Positions 36,801 to 45,831 of a stretch of 64,000 nt of DNA are shown piece after piece. The stretch is from Norana najaformis (lineage: Eukaryota > Annelida > Clitellata > Crassiclitellata > Hormogastridae). A program made the position numbers and the translations under genes. The stretch is from the NCBI GenBank assembly GCA_964023275.1, contig OZ029914.1:34251424-34315423 (forward strand), written 5' to 3'. The notes under the pieces are model-generated. The model had not been told where the DNA came from and made no database searches. It saw nothing but the letters and a program-made list of their open reading frames with translations. Numbering within the stretch: the first letter of the stretch is position 1; each line of letters opens with the position of its first letter.

Positions 36801-39800
36801 ACATTTTTATATCACAATTTCTCAATGACTGCGAGATCGCTCTTCGTCAGCCTGATGATTCTAGAGTTATTAAGTAAGTTCACCTGAAAGCAAATGAGCA
36901 TAAAACGGCTGGTTTTCGCATAGGTGCCAAACCAAACTTCTTGAGTCCCATCCAAAGCTGAAAGACATCATGTTCTGAGTTCCTTGTCCGTGTTGCATTG
37001 AGCGACAGCTGATTGAAGCATTCCGCTCACCGACTGGCACTCCCTGGGTTGATAGTAGAAGACGCAGGTTCCGGATACCCACCAGCCAACAGGTCAGTAC
37101 AATACAGTCACTCTTCGGTAATCGGCCGTTTGGTCGCAGAACCACTCTGTGGTGGATGGCCAGTGCTACTCCTGAGACCCAGGCTCGTCGTCATCTCACC
37201 AAATTCAAGAATTTCCGTTGCAGGCATTATGCGTAAATTCTGGTGCTTGGCAATATTAAAACTGAAACCACTCAACCTGTTATAGATCGACCGATTAAAA
37301 ATGGCAGTCATCTACTAGGTGTCCAGATAACATCCAAAACGTTGCAAAGACTTTGGCGGTTGGGATTTTTCCTCGAACCCCGCTGATGAGCTTAATATTA
37401 TGGTCAAAAATTAAGCACCCCGTCTTAATTACGGGTGCAGGACTGGGGTGTTGGATTTATCATTGGCAACCTCCAGTCGTCTAGGTACACAAATTAGCCC
37501 ATACAAGTGAAAAAATCAACAGAAATGTCTAAAAGATACGCTCCAAAATAGTTAGCGACCTTTGCCTGCCAGGATCGCTGACAATAGATGAGTTGACAGC
37601 GCCCCTTCTCTTATACCCCTATCGTGATGTCACATCTTAAACCTCTGCGCTTTGTGCCAAACTTTAAAAATCTATCTCTGCTTAGGAGTGCGAGGGCGAG
37701 CAAAGAGGTAGGCCTATAATAGGTTGACCCCATGCACATTATTTTGCAAACTCTAAATCAACTTTTCTCCCGCCAGTCAAAACTATCAGTTATTCCCTAC
37801 GGCCCCACATCCATGATCGTTATTCCTCTCGATGATAATTTAACGCGTGAATGTTCTATTATTAGGATGTTGTATGCATATTAAGTTTGTTCTTGTGTTC
37901 TTAAATACTTGTAAAACGATAAGTCTCTAGATAAATTTCTTATACATTTTATGTAAATTTACAAAATATCGCACAGTCACTTTCTTTCAAATACAAGCGG
38001 CAGTGCATACCCCTATATATCACGCTAGAAAAACTATTATGAATCATCTGCGTTTACAAAATTACATTAATAAAGTATAATTATTTTGTACGAACAGCAA
38101 ATAATTTTGAAATATTACAAAGATCATAACAAATACAAGTTAAATTTTAAATGTTAGACACTGTTATCTATGAGTTTTCCTATAAATAACTGTCATGAAA
38201 TCTCATAAACTCGACTACTACAGAAAAACTCAGACAAATATTAAATAGACTTTACATCGGCATTCGGGGAAATTGTAGTAGTCGAAAGCGCATTGATCGC
38301 ATTTGATTCCATCAAAGTTCGGTTTGCAAGGGCACTGGCCTCTTTCAACATCACACACTCTGTCCTGGGCTCCGTTGATGTGGCACTGGCATGGCAGACA
38401 TCGTGGGTAACCATAGTAACCATCACTACACCTGAAAATAACAAGCATCACATACACAAATACAATGAATAGTTAAATATTATTACCCCTAAAATTGTAA
38501 CGAAGATTAAAAGAAGAATATAAATTATGTACGAGCCTTAGAAACTCAGCATAATGAGATTTCTTGAAAATACCTCATTACCTAATTATTATAGCAATCT
38601 GGCTGAAAAAATATAGAAAAACATCTTTTAAAACATGCTTCAAAAATAGAAAAATCTTCCAATGGAAGAAGTGAAAAGCCAGCCATTATAAAAATGTTCA
38701 GAACCAAACGACAGACTGTCAGCTGCAGAGGACTTTATGGGACCTCAATTGTCAAGCCTAACCACTAGTGGGAATGGCATATTATGCTCTTACTCGTACC
38801 AAGATGATTAGGGTACCTTATGTATGTATGTAGTATGTATGTATGTATGCATGTAAAAGGTATGTATGTATGTACGTAATAGGTATGTATTTATGTTTGA
38901 ATGTAATATGTATGTATGCATGTATGTATGTAATAGGTATGTATGTATGTAATATGTACGTATGCATGTATGTATGCGTGTATGTGTGTATGCATTACGT
39001 ATGTATGTATATAATATGTATGTATGTCTGTGTACGGATGTATGTATGTATGTATGCATGTATGCATGCATGTATGTATTTAAGTATGAAGACGCTTTAT
39101 ATAGCACCTTTTAAGTAGCTCACAAAAGTGCCGCACTCATGGCTATCCAACTGATCTGAACAGGTGCATTTTAAAGCAGTTCGAAAATGCTGTATATGCA
39201 CAGAGTGAAATGTAACAGTAAGTAAATACAACGGAAGACTGTTCCAGGAGGACGGTCCAATTCACGAGGAGGCACAATGGGTTTGAGTTGAAGTGCGACA
39301 CCTGCATATCTCCACATGTAGCAGAGCGCAATGGTCCCTGAGATGTATTTAGTAGGGGCAGTGCCGAAACGAGTTAAAATTGTGTATTAGAGTAATTATG
39401 ATGTTGAACCAATTATTTAAAAGTGGAAAATTCATTTCCAAACAGCATTCATATGTTGCTGACACCAGCCTGCACCAATTATTTAAAACTTGAAACTTCA
39501 TTTCCAGACAGCACTCATATGTTGCTGACACTAGTCTGGATTTTCATTGGTGCTTCAAAACAAAGAGAATATATTTGGTTACCTGTCACATTTCGCTCCG
39601 GTGTATTCGGCTTTGCACTGACATTGTCCTGTGCGGTCCATACAGTTTCCCGTTGAATAAGTGGAGTCACATTTACATCCTACAAATCCGATTTTAATTA
39701 ATTGACAGTGATGTAAATATTCGCAATCAAGCACGAGTCATCTTTATAGATTTTAGCAGATTTGATCAATCTTTGATTACTAATCAATACAAATACCAGA

Positions 39801-42800
39801 GATTATAACTATAGCATAGTTTGTTATATCTAGTAAATTATAAATTATTTGACTTACTTTGACATTCACGGGTGGAGTTAGATGGGCGAAAGTACCCAGG
39901 TTTGCACTGCTCACAGTTGATGCCCATTGTGTTATGCAGGCAGTCAATACAGACTCCGCCTCCCTCATACCGCCCATGAATGTCTATGCTGCTACGGTTA
40001 CGGTCTACCTCAGGATCGTAGCGACACTTCTTGCTGTGGCCATGGCACTGGCACGCTAAAATACATACACAACAACGCATGACCATGACTGTCAAATGAA
40101 GCTCACAGTCACAACTGTCCAGTTAAATAACTATTTATACCAATACGTCTGTATGTTTGTTTGTCGCTAAAGTTAGATAATTTATTTGGATATCAACATG
40201 CACTTACATATTCTTCATCAGCAATTACTTTAATTAAAGTTATCGATCCGGAACTCTCTGCTGTACTTTGATGTAAAGTCCATCTTTTTGGCAGGTTTTC
40301 TGAACGCTAGAGAATCAAAGCACCACTAAAATTGTCAAATGTTTCTTGGCAGCATAATTATGCTTACGTTCGCAGGCATTGATGGCATCTATGGTGGTGG
40401 GTCGCCAAGGTTCCTGTACAAATCCTGGACAGCATATTTCACACAGCTCGCCACACGTGTTGTGCTGACATCTACAGACCAATTTGGTTGCGTCCACTGA
40501 GTCCGCGTCACAGACGCTGGCGTGGCCATTGCAGACACACTGACCACCAATTGAGATGTCCTTTATAGTGTAGTAGTACTGCAAAATAACAGAATGGTAT
40601 AATTATCTATATACATATATATTCTGTACAATTTTAGGAAATTATGAAAGCGCTGGGGTAACTAACCCTGCGAGTGACTGTTGGATCCTGCCTAGCTAAG
40701 GCCATGAGATCCCCAAGGAGGGTTTTTGTCCTCAGCAGCCGAAGACGGATGTCGGTTGCCTTGGTCCACTCCTGCAGACTCCGTGAATATGAGAAATTGT
40801 GGGAGCTTGGACGATTATTGACAAGCGACACGGCAATCTGTAAACGGAATCACCATTCACTTAACATGCAAGTATTTCAACACAATAATTACTGCATCTG
40901 AAGACGAAGGCAGAACGCATATTAAACCAGTATATTAGCTGAAAGTAAGCAAGCAACTGCCTTATTTACGATGAATTAATGCATCAATATTGCCAAGTAG
41001 CCTAAATTGTGAGTTGGTTAATTCAACACGCCGAAGAGACTCACCATATAGGCCGCTAATCCTATTGTGTTGATTCATCTTCAGTGAGACATAGCGTATG
41101 ACCATTGCATTGTATTTATGGCCTACAGGCAAAGTCCTGGGGATTTTCTTTTGCCCGAAATAGGGTTCGTTATTTCATAAGCAAGAATCTTTGTCTTCTT
41201 TTGTACCTTCTTTACGACGGTCTCTCTCTCTCTCTCTCTTTCTGTCTTCATAGCAATTCAACATCTAGTAACTTTAAAACCTCTGCCATTAATCTCAGGC
41301 ACGAGTCATTCTCTTACTTCCTTAGGGAGAGAAGTTCTAGAACAACTTGCTGCGTCTTTCCGCATAGGCACATGTCTATCGGGCAACGGGTCTTCCCATT
41401 ACCACTAGTCTTTCGATCCATTCCCGTGTGAAAGATCCGTCTCTCCCTCCCTCCCCGTGGCTATTAGCAGTCAGATCTTCTTCTCCTGACTTACGCAACG
41501 AATGCAACGAGGGGCCTTTCCTCCAACGCTCAGTGAGTTCTCCGGGCCGTGTGTATCAACAAGCATAGAGGGGGTCTGTATCGTCTTTGTCGACTCCTTT
41601 TGGACTCTGGCCGTATGGTTTACATTATTCTCTTTGTCTGTGTCTCTGTCTCTCACCTGGTCACGTTATAGGTGCATAATCTAGACGCCTTCACCTGGAA
41701 ACACGGACTGTTGCGAGGTCGAGAGAAGGACTGATACTTGATAGCGAGAAGAAGTTGTGCGAAACTCGGGGAAAGACACCCCTGCATTACTCGTTGTCGC
41801 AACTCAGACGTTGAGAAGATTTAAAGGGAAGATACAGCGGGTCAGTGTTCTAAGGTAAAGACTCAGATAGTCCACACCTAAACGAGACCAGATACAAGAG
41901 ATTGAATCAAGCCAAGAGAGGCCTGTTCTACCCTAACACTTCTCCGCCCTCCCGTCACCTCATCCTTAAAATTTGTAATCGCTGCATAATCATAGCTGCC
42001 CCACCACTCTGGAATAAACTGTCCTCAGAACTGCGACAGTTTTTTAACCCATCATACAAACTCATTGATGCTCCACCGCTTGCAATTTCTGCATCGGCCT
42101 TTCACTCAAAGCTGAAAGCATTCCTCTTTCACAGATCCTATCCTGACACCCCTTCTTCCTCTTTTCTCTCTCTCTCCTCTCCAACACAAACACCATCCTC
42201 CATTGCTGCCACTCTGTCTCTCCGTCTGACTTTTGGATCTTGACCTGGAACCGAACCCTTTTGCCTATCGATTTTGTTTTGACTGAGCGCCTGTGAATAA
42301 GCTGACCCCCGCAACGTGGCTTTCGTTGGGCGCTGTAGAAATCTCGGAATTACGATTACGATTACGAGAATAACCGATACGTCAGAGTACCGATCGGGTT
42401 TCCCGGGTAGAATAGGAGTCGACGCGCTTGATACCAACTCCAGATATGCTTGTCACAACACACATCTTTGAGAACTGACTGAAGTGCGGGGACTGGTCGC
42501 CTCGTGCGTCGACCACCACGAAGGTCTGTATGCAATCTGTGATGGTCATAGGGAGAGAACCTTCGCACTCAGCGTTCCATAGAGAGATCTTATCTTTCGG
42601 AGCAGGATTTGTGAACTGTTGGTCGAGAATTGCCAACACCAAGTTCCGATGCGAGAAATTACTCCGGAAGTTGTTGTGCATGACACATATATGTGTGAGG
42701 CTGGGAATCCTACACCCGGAAATGGAGCGAGAGATTTGTGTTAGTGGGAAGATGTGTTGTCCGATATCTGTTTCTTGGGGGTCGAAAGACGCAGACTTGT

Positions 42801-45258
42801 CATAAGAATTCCCTGCCCCAGGAACCCCAAAGACGACTGGCGTCTCAGATTATTGGCGGTAGTTCCAGAGTTACGAGATGCAGAATGGTGGTGACGAGAA
42901 AGCCTGTAGTAATAAAGGCACACAGAAAGGGATAGACTACTGCCAGTAAAGGAACGAACTCTGTTCAGAGAAGGCCATCCTCAGGACGTTGACCATCTGG
43001 CGACTCCGAAGAAGCAGAGTCGGATCCCGAGACCGAGCTTTACAGTTTTTGACTCCCTTAATGAAGCGGCCAATCTTGAACCCTCCTTGTAGAGAATGGA
43101 CTATGGCAAAGATGATACGGAATGGCCATATTACGTCGAGAGTTGAAGGGGTAGTGAGGCGGGTAGTTCTAAGCGAAGAACTGAACTACAGTCATCCCCA
43201 CCCGCGAGGTTACGTCCAGATCAAGAACGCCACATTATTACGGATAAATACAGGCCTGCAATGCAGGGGATGGAAGCTGGAAGTGACATAGTGGCCGATT
43301 GCTATAGCATCTGCCTGTCACATCTGCGATTGAGGCTTGAATCCTGGTGCAGTTTGTGTAGCCTGTGAAAGGAAAGGTCACCTGTTCTTTGGATTATTGT
43401 TGTGTACTATTCCACCGGAGCAAGGTTTCACTTCAGAGTAATGCCGGCAGCTATAAAAGACTTATAGTGATTTCCTTACCTTATCAAACAGCACAAAATG
43501 TTAAAAGTCAAAGAACCTAATATATATATTCCTCAGTTTTCAAAGCAGTCATAAGGTCGCACACCTCGCCACCTTCCAGTGGAAGGACCTTTGAGTATTC
43601 TGTTGTACAGATCACCGAATCATCGCTGGCGATGTGGTCGCTGTAACCTTCACGTCCGAAGAACACATCACAATCACTCGGAGTGTCAGCAAAGAACTGC
43701 CAAGGCTTCCATGTCTTCCCGTGATCTCTAGAACGCTCAAGGGCAAACACCCCAGGACGAGGTGAGGGACCCATCTTGATGAAAACGTAGGCCACGTGGA
43801 ATTCCTGTAAAAGTAAAAGCTGAACTGCTATATCGTTTACAGGTTAGTATACCTTTAAGAAGGAAAAACAGAATTCACTCATACCAGGTTCTATCAATGG
43901 CCACAAGTGTGATGTCGATGACTGAAAAATGTATTACTCTTTTGCTCCTTACCCAGTGTAAACTAAATTTCTACTATGGGCACTCCATAGCAGCTTAAGC
44001 AATTTGAGTGGCTTAAATCTTTAAAGCTGGGCGACTCACTTGTTGAGCTGTTTGATGCTGCTCGTAACTTGGGCGGAATTTAGAATTTATATTATAGGCC
44101 TACTGTCTCTCATCTACTATGTAAGTAGCATTTGTAAGTCGTCATACATGTATATTCGCAGCATACGCAGAAAGAGGCGCTACCTCCCCATGTCTTCAAG
44201 GATATCGTTGGCAAACGCATTGGGCTCCAGTCGCCTTGATTATACTGTAACTTGCTTCTTACTGGTATCACAAAGTCAAACACAGAAACTTTAAAGAGTT
44301 CATAACTCTTATTTGGCTTGAGACATAGCTGCTTCGTCAAAATATGAGCATATAATCCATGTACTTGAATCTTTGTATTTGGCTTCCTGTTCAGCAAAGA
44401 ATCTGTTTTAAATTGGGGTTTATAGTCAATAAAAAGTTCAATTCTAGCCAACCGCAATACTTAAAATCATTCCTCATTCCTCAAGCTTATCATTACTCAA
44501 CCAGGTCACCTGAGGCCTTTCTCTGGTTGTGCCAAAAACTGGAACAGTTCTTGGTGAACGAGCTGTGTCGGCTGCTGGACCTAAATTTTGGAATTCTCTT
44601 CCTGCATCTATGCATTATGCTCAGTCTCTTGTGTCATTTCGTTCTCAGCTTGGGACTTACCTTAATCGGTTGGCATTCTCCGCCGTAGGCTGCCTCTCTG
44701 TTTCAGTGGACTGACTTTCTGGGTATTTACCTGAATGCTGCTTGAATTTGATAGATGCCTTGTGCATTACAGTAGACACCGGTGCTATAGAAGTGTCTAA
44801 TTAATTAATTAATTAATTAATTACTTAATTAATAATACAATGTTCGACTCCTGCCTGACCTGTTGGAGGTGAATGGTGAAGTTGACTTCGTTGTACTGCA
44901 GTCCTCTGGAAAGAGGAGGACTCTGCCACCATTTATTCGTCCCATCAACCGCAACCTCTGGCCTATGGTCTTTGTCGGGATCCGTCATATCGCAGTTGTC
45001 GCACAGCTGGCCCTCGATAACTTCGAAATCTCCGACCACGTCTTCCTTGTCTGGGTTCGCACCAGTCAGCTTACAGAATAACTCCGGTTCTGGCACTCCC
45101 ACGCCACAGGAAGCTGTTGCCTCGACTGCTAAGTTAAAGTAAGGCGGCGTCAGTACTTGGCAGGACACTAATCCCAGGGTCACAAATATGAAATAAATCG
45201 CAGAAAACTGTACTTTTAGTTTAACCATTTCGATGGTTCCTCCGTTTACTGTCACCAT
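16797..45258 (-). CDS. Laminin alpha chain, gene B: complete, compact form (LN, LE1-4, coiled coil, LG1-5)
   Basis: Full-length modelled gene, 37 exons, 6,099 coding bases, about 2,032 residues with all phases matching. Exons: 45258-44860, 43804-43565, 40837-40667, 40578-40368, 40055-39858, 39679-39583, 38431-38256, 36671-36412, 35706-35661 (uncertain), 35410-35321, 34806-34636, 34033-33840, 33222-33097, 32376-32219, 31795-31657, 31329-31239, 30638-30522, 30215-29902, 29466-29305, 29113-28983, 26959-26815, 26491-26364, 25954-25620, 25434-25338, 25066-24952, 24635-24480, 23664-23519, 22581-22399, 22187-22042, 21303-21165, 20792-20603, 20175-20008, 19429-19276, 18883-18738, 18316-18217, 17955-17833, 16933-16797. 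The family norm is 3,000-3,700 residues for alpha3B/alpha5 types; here the short arm stops after LE4. The protein would be secreted and trimerise through the coiled coil. A deletion-born paralogue or an assembly join are alternatives. Confidence 0.88.
17238..17575. repeat. CACATACATTG-type tandem repeat, intron before last exon of gene B
   Basis: Roughly 340 bp of 8-12-bp CACATACATTG/CACACATAC units between exons 17833 and 16933. The gene A intron has a shorter version at the same place. Confidence 0.85.
18362..18640 (-). mobile_element. 3' end fragment of the same non-LTR family, gene B LG5 intron
   Basis: Reverse complement carries [11 protein letters not shown] and the tail containing GATACCTTGTGCATTAGATA. 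Matching copy in gene A at the same intron. Confidence 0.55.
19276..20792 (-). CDS. Gene B: LG4 domain (exons 31-33)
   Basis: Exons 20792-20603, 20175-20008 and 19429-19276. Key strands: [38 protein letters not shown] and [15 protein letters not shown], ending with VDNC before LG5. LG4-5 of laminin alpha chains bind alpha-dystroglycan, heparin and sulfatides in the family. An alternative frame of exon 31 is also open but lacks any LG motif. Exon 32 ends at donor GTATCA, a weak site shared with the gene A copy. Confidence 0.88.
21163..21164 (-). other. GC 5' splice site of gene B exon 30
   Basis: The exon ends ACCAACAG and the intron begins GCAAGT. Gene A has ACCAACAG then GTAAGT at 53993. 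GC donors are functional when the rest of the consensus is strong, as here; the frame (phase 2) requires this site. Confidence 0.85.
21165..24635 (-). CDS. Gene B: LG3 domain and LG3-LG4 linker (exons 26-30)
   Basis: Exons 24635-24480, 23664-23519, 22581-22399, 22187-22042 and 21303-21165. LG3 runs from SYISLPSV and [15 protein letters not shown] through [12 protein letters not shown] to [12 protein letters not shown] and [11 protein letters not shown]. The linker is proline and threonine rich ([15 protein letters not shown]) and then acidic; in vertebrate alpha chains the equivalent spacer is the site of proteolytic release of LG4-5. Exon 30 ends at a GC donor (GCAAGT) instead of the GTAAGT of the gene A copy. 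Exon 30 also holds the first strand of LG4. Confidence 0.88.
21399..21478 (-). pseudogene. Decayed copy of the tRNA-Glu-like sequence, gene B intron
   Basis: Same intron position as 54228-54299. The B box and anticodon arm are kept, but the A box region reads GGGTGTAGTAGTTAGTGG with extra bases and the acceptor 3' strand is TGTAAGA, so it cannot fold as a standard tRNA. The mismatches differ from those in gene A, so both copies decayed separately from a better ancestor. Confidence 0.6.
22783..22938 (-). mobile_element. Non-LTR tail of the 41905-42372 family, gene B LG3 intron only
   Basis: Reverse complement of the 42240-42365 tail (GAGCGCCTGTGAATAAGCTG region) with the (ATTACG)n end at low coordinate. 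The gene A intron near 55590 is the empty site. Confidence 0.6.
24952..25954 (-). CDS. Gene B: LG2 domain (exons 23-25)
   Basis: Exons 25954-25620, 25434-25338 and 25066-24952. The 335-bp exon holds [32 protein letters not shown] and [12 protein letters not shown]; the next carries [10 protein letters not shown]; the last [17 protein letters not shown] and the closing cysteine. The right half of the large exon plus about 20 intron bases beyond its acceptor is unchanged in gene A, whereas its left half and the neighbouring introns are not, which points to local sequence exchange. Confidence 0.9.
26364..29466 (-). CDS. Gene B: LG1 domain (exons 19-22)
   Basis: Exons 29466-29305, 29113-28983, 26959-26815 and 26491-26364. 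The first starts phase 0 directly after the coiled coil with [18 protein letters not shown], then [18 protein letters not shown], the standard first strands of a laminin G domain. Exon 20 carries DGVWHEAIM, exon 22 ends the domain with [12 protein letters not shown] and a terminal cysteine. LG1-3 of laminin alpha chains bind integrins with the coiled-coil end and gamma tail. The 2.0 kb intron 26960-28982 is twice as long as its counterpart in gene A. Confidence 0.9.
26720..26790. repeat. ATC/GTC trinucleotide repeat, gene B intron
   Basis: Imperfect CATCATCATCG/TCGTCGTCG tract ending about 25 bp before the exon start at 26815. Not seen in gene A. Confidence 0.8.
26960..28982. other. Long LG1 intron of gene B
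   Basis: Rich in GGCCTA-containing segments (27250-27290, 27828, 28110, 28760). It has no open frame resembling a known protein, and is only alignable to gene A near its ends. Confidence 0.5.
28214..28445. repeat. Imperfect tandem duplication of about 90 bp, gene B LG1 intron
   Basis: 28214-28302 and 28357-28445 align as direct repeats (CTCGCTCATGGGCTACTTTC against CCCGCTCATTGGGTGCTTTC). No gene is visible. It lies in intron sequence not present in gene A. Confidence 0.6.
29902..36671 (-). CDS. Gene B: domain II/I coiled coil (exons 8-18)
   Basis: Eleven exons encode about 570 residues rich in Leu, Ile, Glu, Lys, Gln and Asn in heptad-like spacing, without LE cysteines. The first exon (36671-36412) opens with [19 protein letters not shown], the alpha-type cysteine pair that links the three chains at the top of the coiled coil, and contains VDNLTNQP. 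Later exons include [32 protein letters not shown] and [15 protein letters not shown]. Exon 18 (30215-29902) ends in [16 protein letters not shown]. The 34636 donor could instead be at 34639 in the same phase. Exon 9 (46 bp) is inferred mostly from phase. This segment trimerises with beta and gamma chains. Confidence 0.85.
32755..32965 (-). mobile_element. tRNA-derived SINE-like element, gene B coiled-coil intron
   Basis: The minus strand has an A-box-like GTGGCCTAGTTAGCTACAT stretch and, about 60 bases on, GATGCCGGTTCGCATCACGG, close to a B box, followed by GGCTTATTTCAAAGATTTGA and a body of about 100 bases. This is the order expected of a tRNA-headed SINE. Not compared with any library. Confidence 0.45.
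34268..34325 (+). mobile_element. Very short 3' tail of the same non-LTR family, gene B coiled-coil intron
   Basis: Contains GATGCCTTGGGCATTAGGA and CGATATAGAAGTC, matching only the last 50 bases of the family. Confidence 0.4.
35880..36190 (+). mobile_element. Decayed non-LTR retrotransposon C-terminus, gene B intron
   Basis: Three plus-strand frames together show [12 protein letters not shown], then [13 protein letters not shown] and [15 protein letters not shown] segments with stops and shifts between them. Recognisable only as a degraded CR1/L2-like end. Confidence 0.45.
36672..38255. other. Intron joining the gene B short arm directly to the coiled coil
   Basis: 37920-38186 matches the gene C intron 2563-2836; from about 38187 it matches gene C from 3655 on. 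So two gene C LE exons (2858, 3285) are missing between these points. The block 36680-37915 has no counterpart in the visible part of C. It holds AT-rich sequence (36720-36790) and two minus-strand open frames (37311-37108, 37145-36870) that I do not recognise and that lack LE or L4 cysteine patterns. Confidence 0.7.
38256..40578 (-). CDS. Gene B: LE repeats 1-4 (exons 4-7), last exons of the short arm
   Basis: LE1 in 40578-40368, LE2 in 40055-39858 (four residues shorter than in C), LE3 across 39679-39583 and 38431-38256, and LE4 in the rest of 38431-38256, ending in NFPEC and a phase 1 donor GTAAAG. In gene C an LE5 exon follows. Here the next recognisable exon downstream is the start of the coiled coil at 36671, whose acceptor is also phase 1, so direct splicing keeps the frame. 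Confidence 0.9.
38815..39085. repeat. (TATG)n microsatellite in gene B intron
   Basis: About 270 bp of TATG-rich sequence with interspersed TAATAGG and TAATATG units, twice the length of the gene C tract at the same intron position. Confidence 0.88.
40368..45258 (-). CDS. Gene B: signal peptide and LN domain exons 1-4
   Basis: Exons 45258-44860, 43804-43565, 40837-40667 and 40578-40368 have exactly the same lengths as in gene C (399, 240, 171, 211) and differ by only a few residues, for example codons 2 and 7-9 before the second Met. The better signal peptide again starts at Met-11 (45228-45226). Exon 3 uses the donor GTTAGT where C has GTAAGT. The LN fold is intact as far as I can see: [33 protein letters not shown] and [12 protein letters not shown] are all present. 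Confidence 0.92.
40838..43564. other. LN intron 2 of gene B
   Basis: Homologous to 6644-8598 with a (CT)n run at 41220-41240 and the insert of about 0.9 kb that contains the retroelement fragment 41905-42372. Confidence 0.6.
41905..42372 (+). mobile_element. Non-LTR retrotransposon 3' fragment, gene B intron only
   Basis: Plus-strand frame reads [16 protein letters not shown] and [19 protein letters not shown], another CR1/L2-like C-terminus, followed by a tail ending in GATTACGATTACGA. It lies in an insert of roughly 0.9 kb (about 41545-42520) absent from the gene C intron. Confidence 0.65.
44345..44812 (+). mobile_element. 3' end of the same non-LTR retrotransposon, gene B intron 1
   Basis: Orthologous to 11650-12112: [29 protein letters not shown] and the shared 3' tail. 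The identical location next to LN exon 1 in B and C shows that the insertion predates the B/C split. Confidence 0.65.
44797..44835. repeat. (TTAA)n tract next to LN exon 1 donor, gene B
   Basis: About nine TTAA units ending roughly 25 bp from the donor of exon 44860-45258. The gene C counterpart (12101-12116) is about four units long, so only the tract length differs. Confidence 0.85.
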
Positions 45259-45339
45259 CTTCCTTCTTCTAAAGTCTCTTCTGTCTTTGACAAGTCTGTG
45301 ACGATCACTAAGATATGAACTCTACATTTCGAATCAAAC

Positions 45340-45352
45340 AATATAAATATGC
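45340..45352 (-). promoter_or_regulatory. Candidate TATA-like element, gene B
   Basis: Minus-strand GCATATTTATATTG about 85-95 bp before the first ATG, in a stretch otherwise conserved with gene C (12620-12632). AT-rich context makes this weak evidence. Confidence 0.25.
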
Positions 45353-45760
45353 ATACATAGGCCTATATACATATATATAGTTTGTAGGAAATCATTTAGT
45401 GTAAAATATGATCGTCTATCGTCATAACTATACACTTCAGTCCGGCTAATGTAAACAAAGTCTGGAAACCACTAATTGGCTAAGCAATTATCACATTGTT
45501 TGAGCACGCTATGTTCGCAAAAAATCCTCAGAATTTCCATCCAAAACTAAGAACCGCATTCACTGCAAATCTTATCCTGATCGATCCAATCCTCCACCTT
45601 TAAACTTCTCTCAACGTAACTACAACCGACTGTAACAGCTTCTGTATCTTCTACTCTCTCTGCACAGTCCTCCGACAATCTACGGTATTTCTGGATAAAT
45701 AGGTGGGTGCCTTGCGCTTATCTTATAAGTAGCGCTTTAGATATGTCGACGATTGCGCTT

Positions 45761-45831
45761 CAGGGTTGTACGTTTGGGGAGGGAATATGACCCAGGGTGG
45801 GTCATATTCCCTCCCCAAACGTACAATCCTG
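45761..45831. other. Near-perfect 34-bp-arm palindrome upstream of gene B
   Basis: Left arm 45761-45794 and right arm 45798-45831 are inverted repeats with one mismatch and a 3-base GGG loop; the core arm is GTACGTTTGGGGAGGGAATA plus TGACCCA. It lies about 500 bp upstream of the gene B start codon. The spacer upstream of gene C (about 13035-13075) has only the right arm. Confidence 0.9.
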
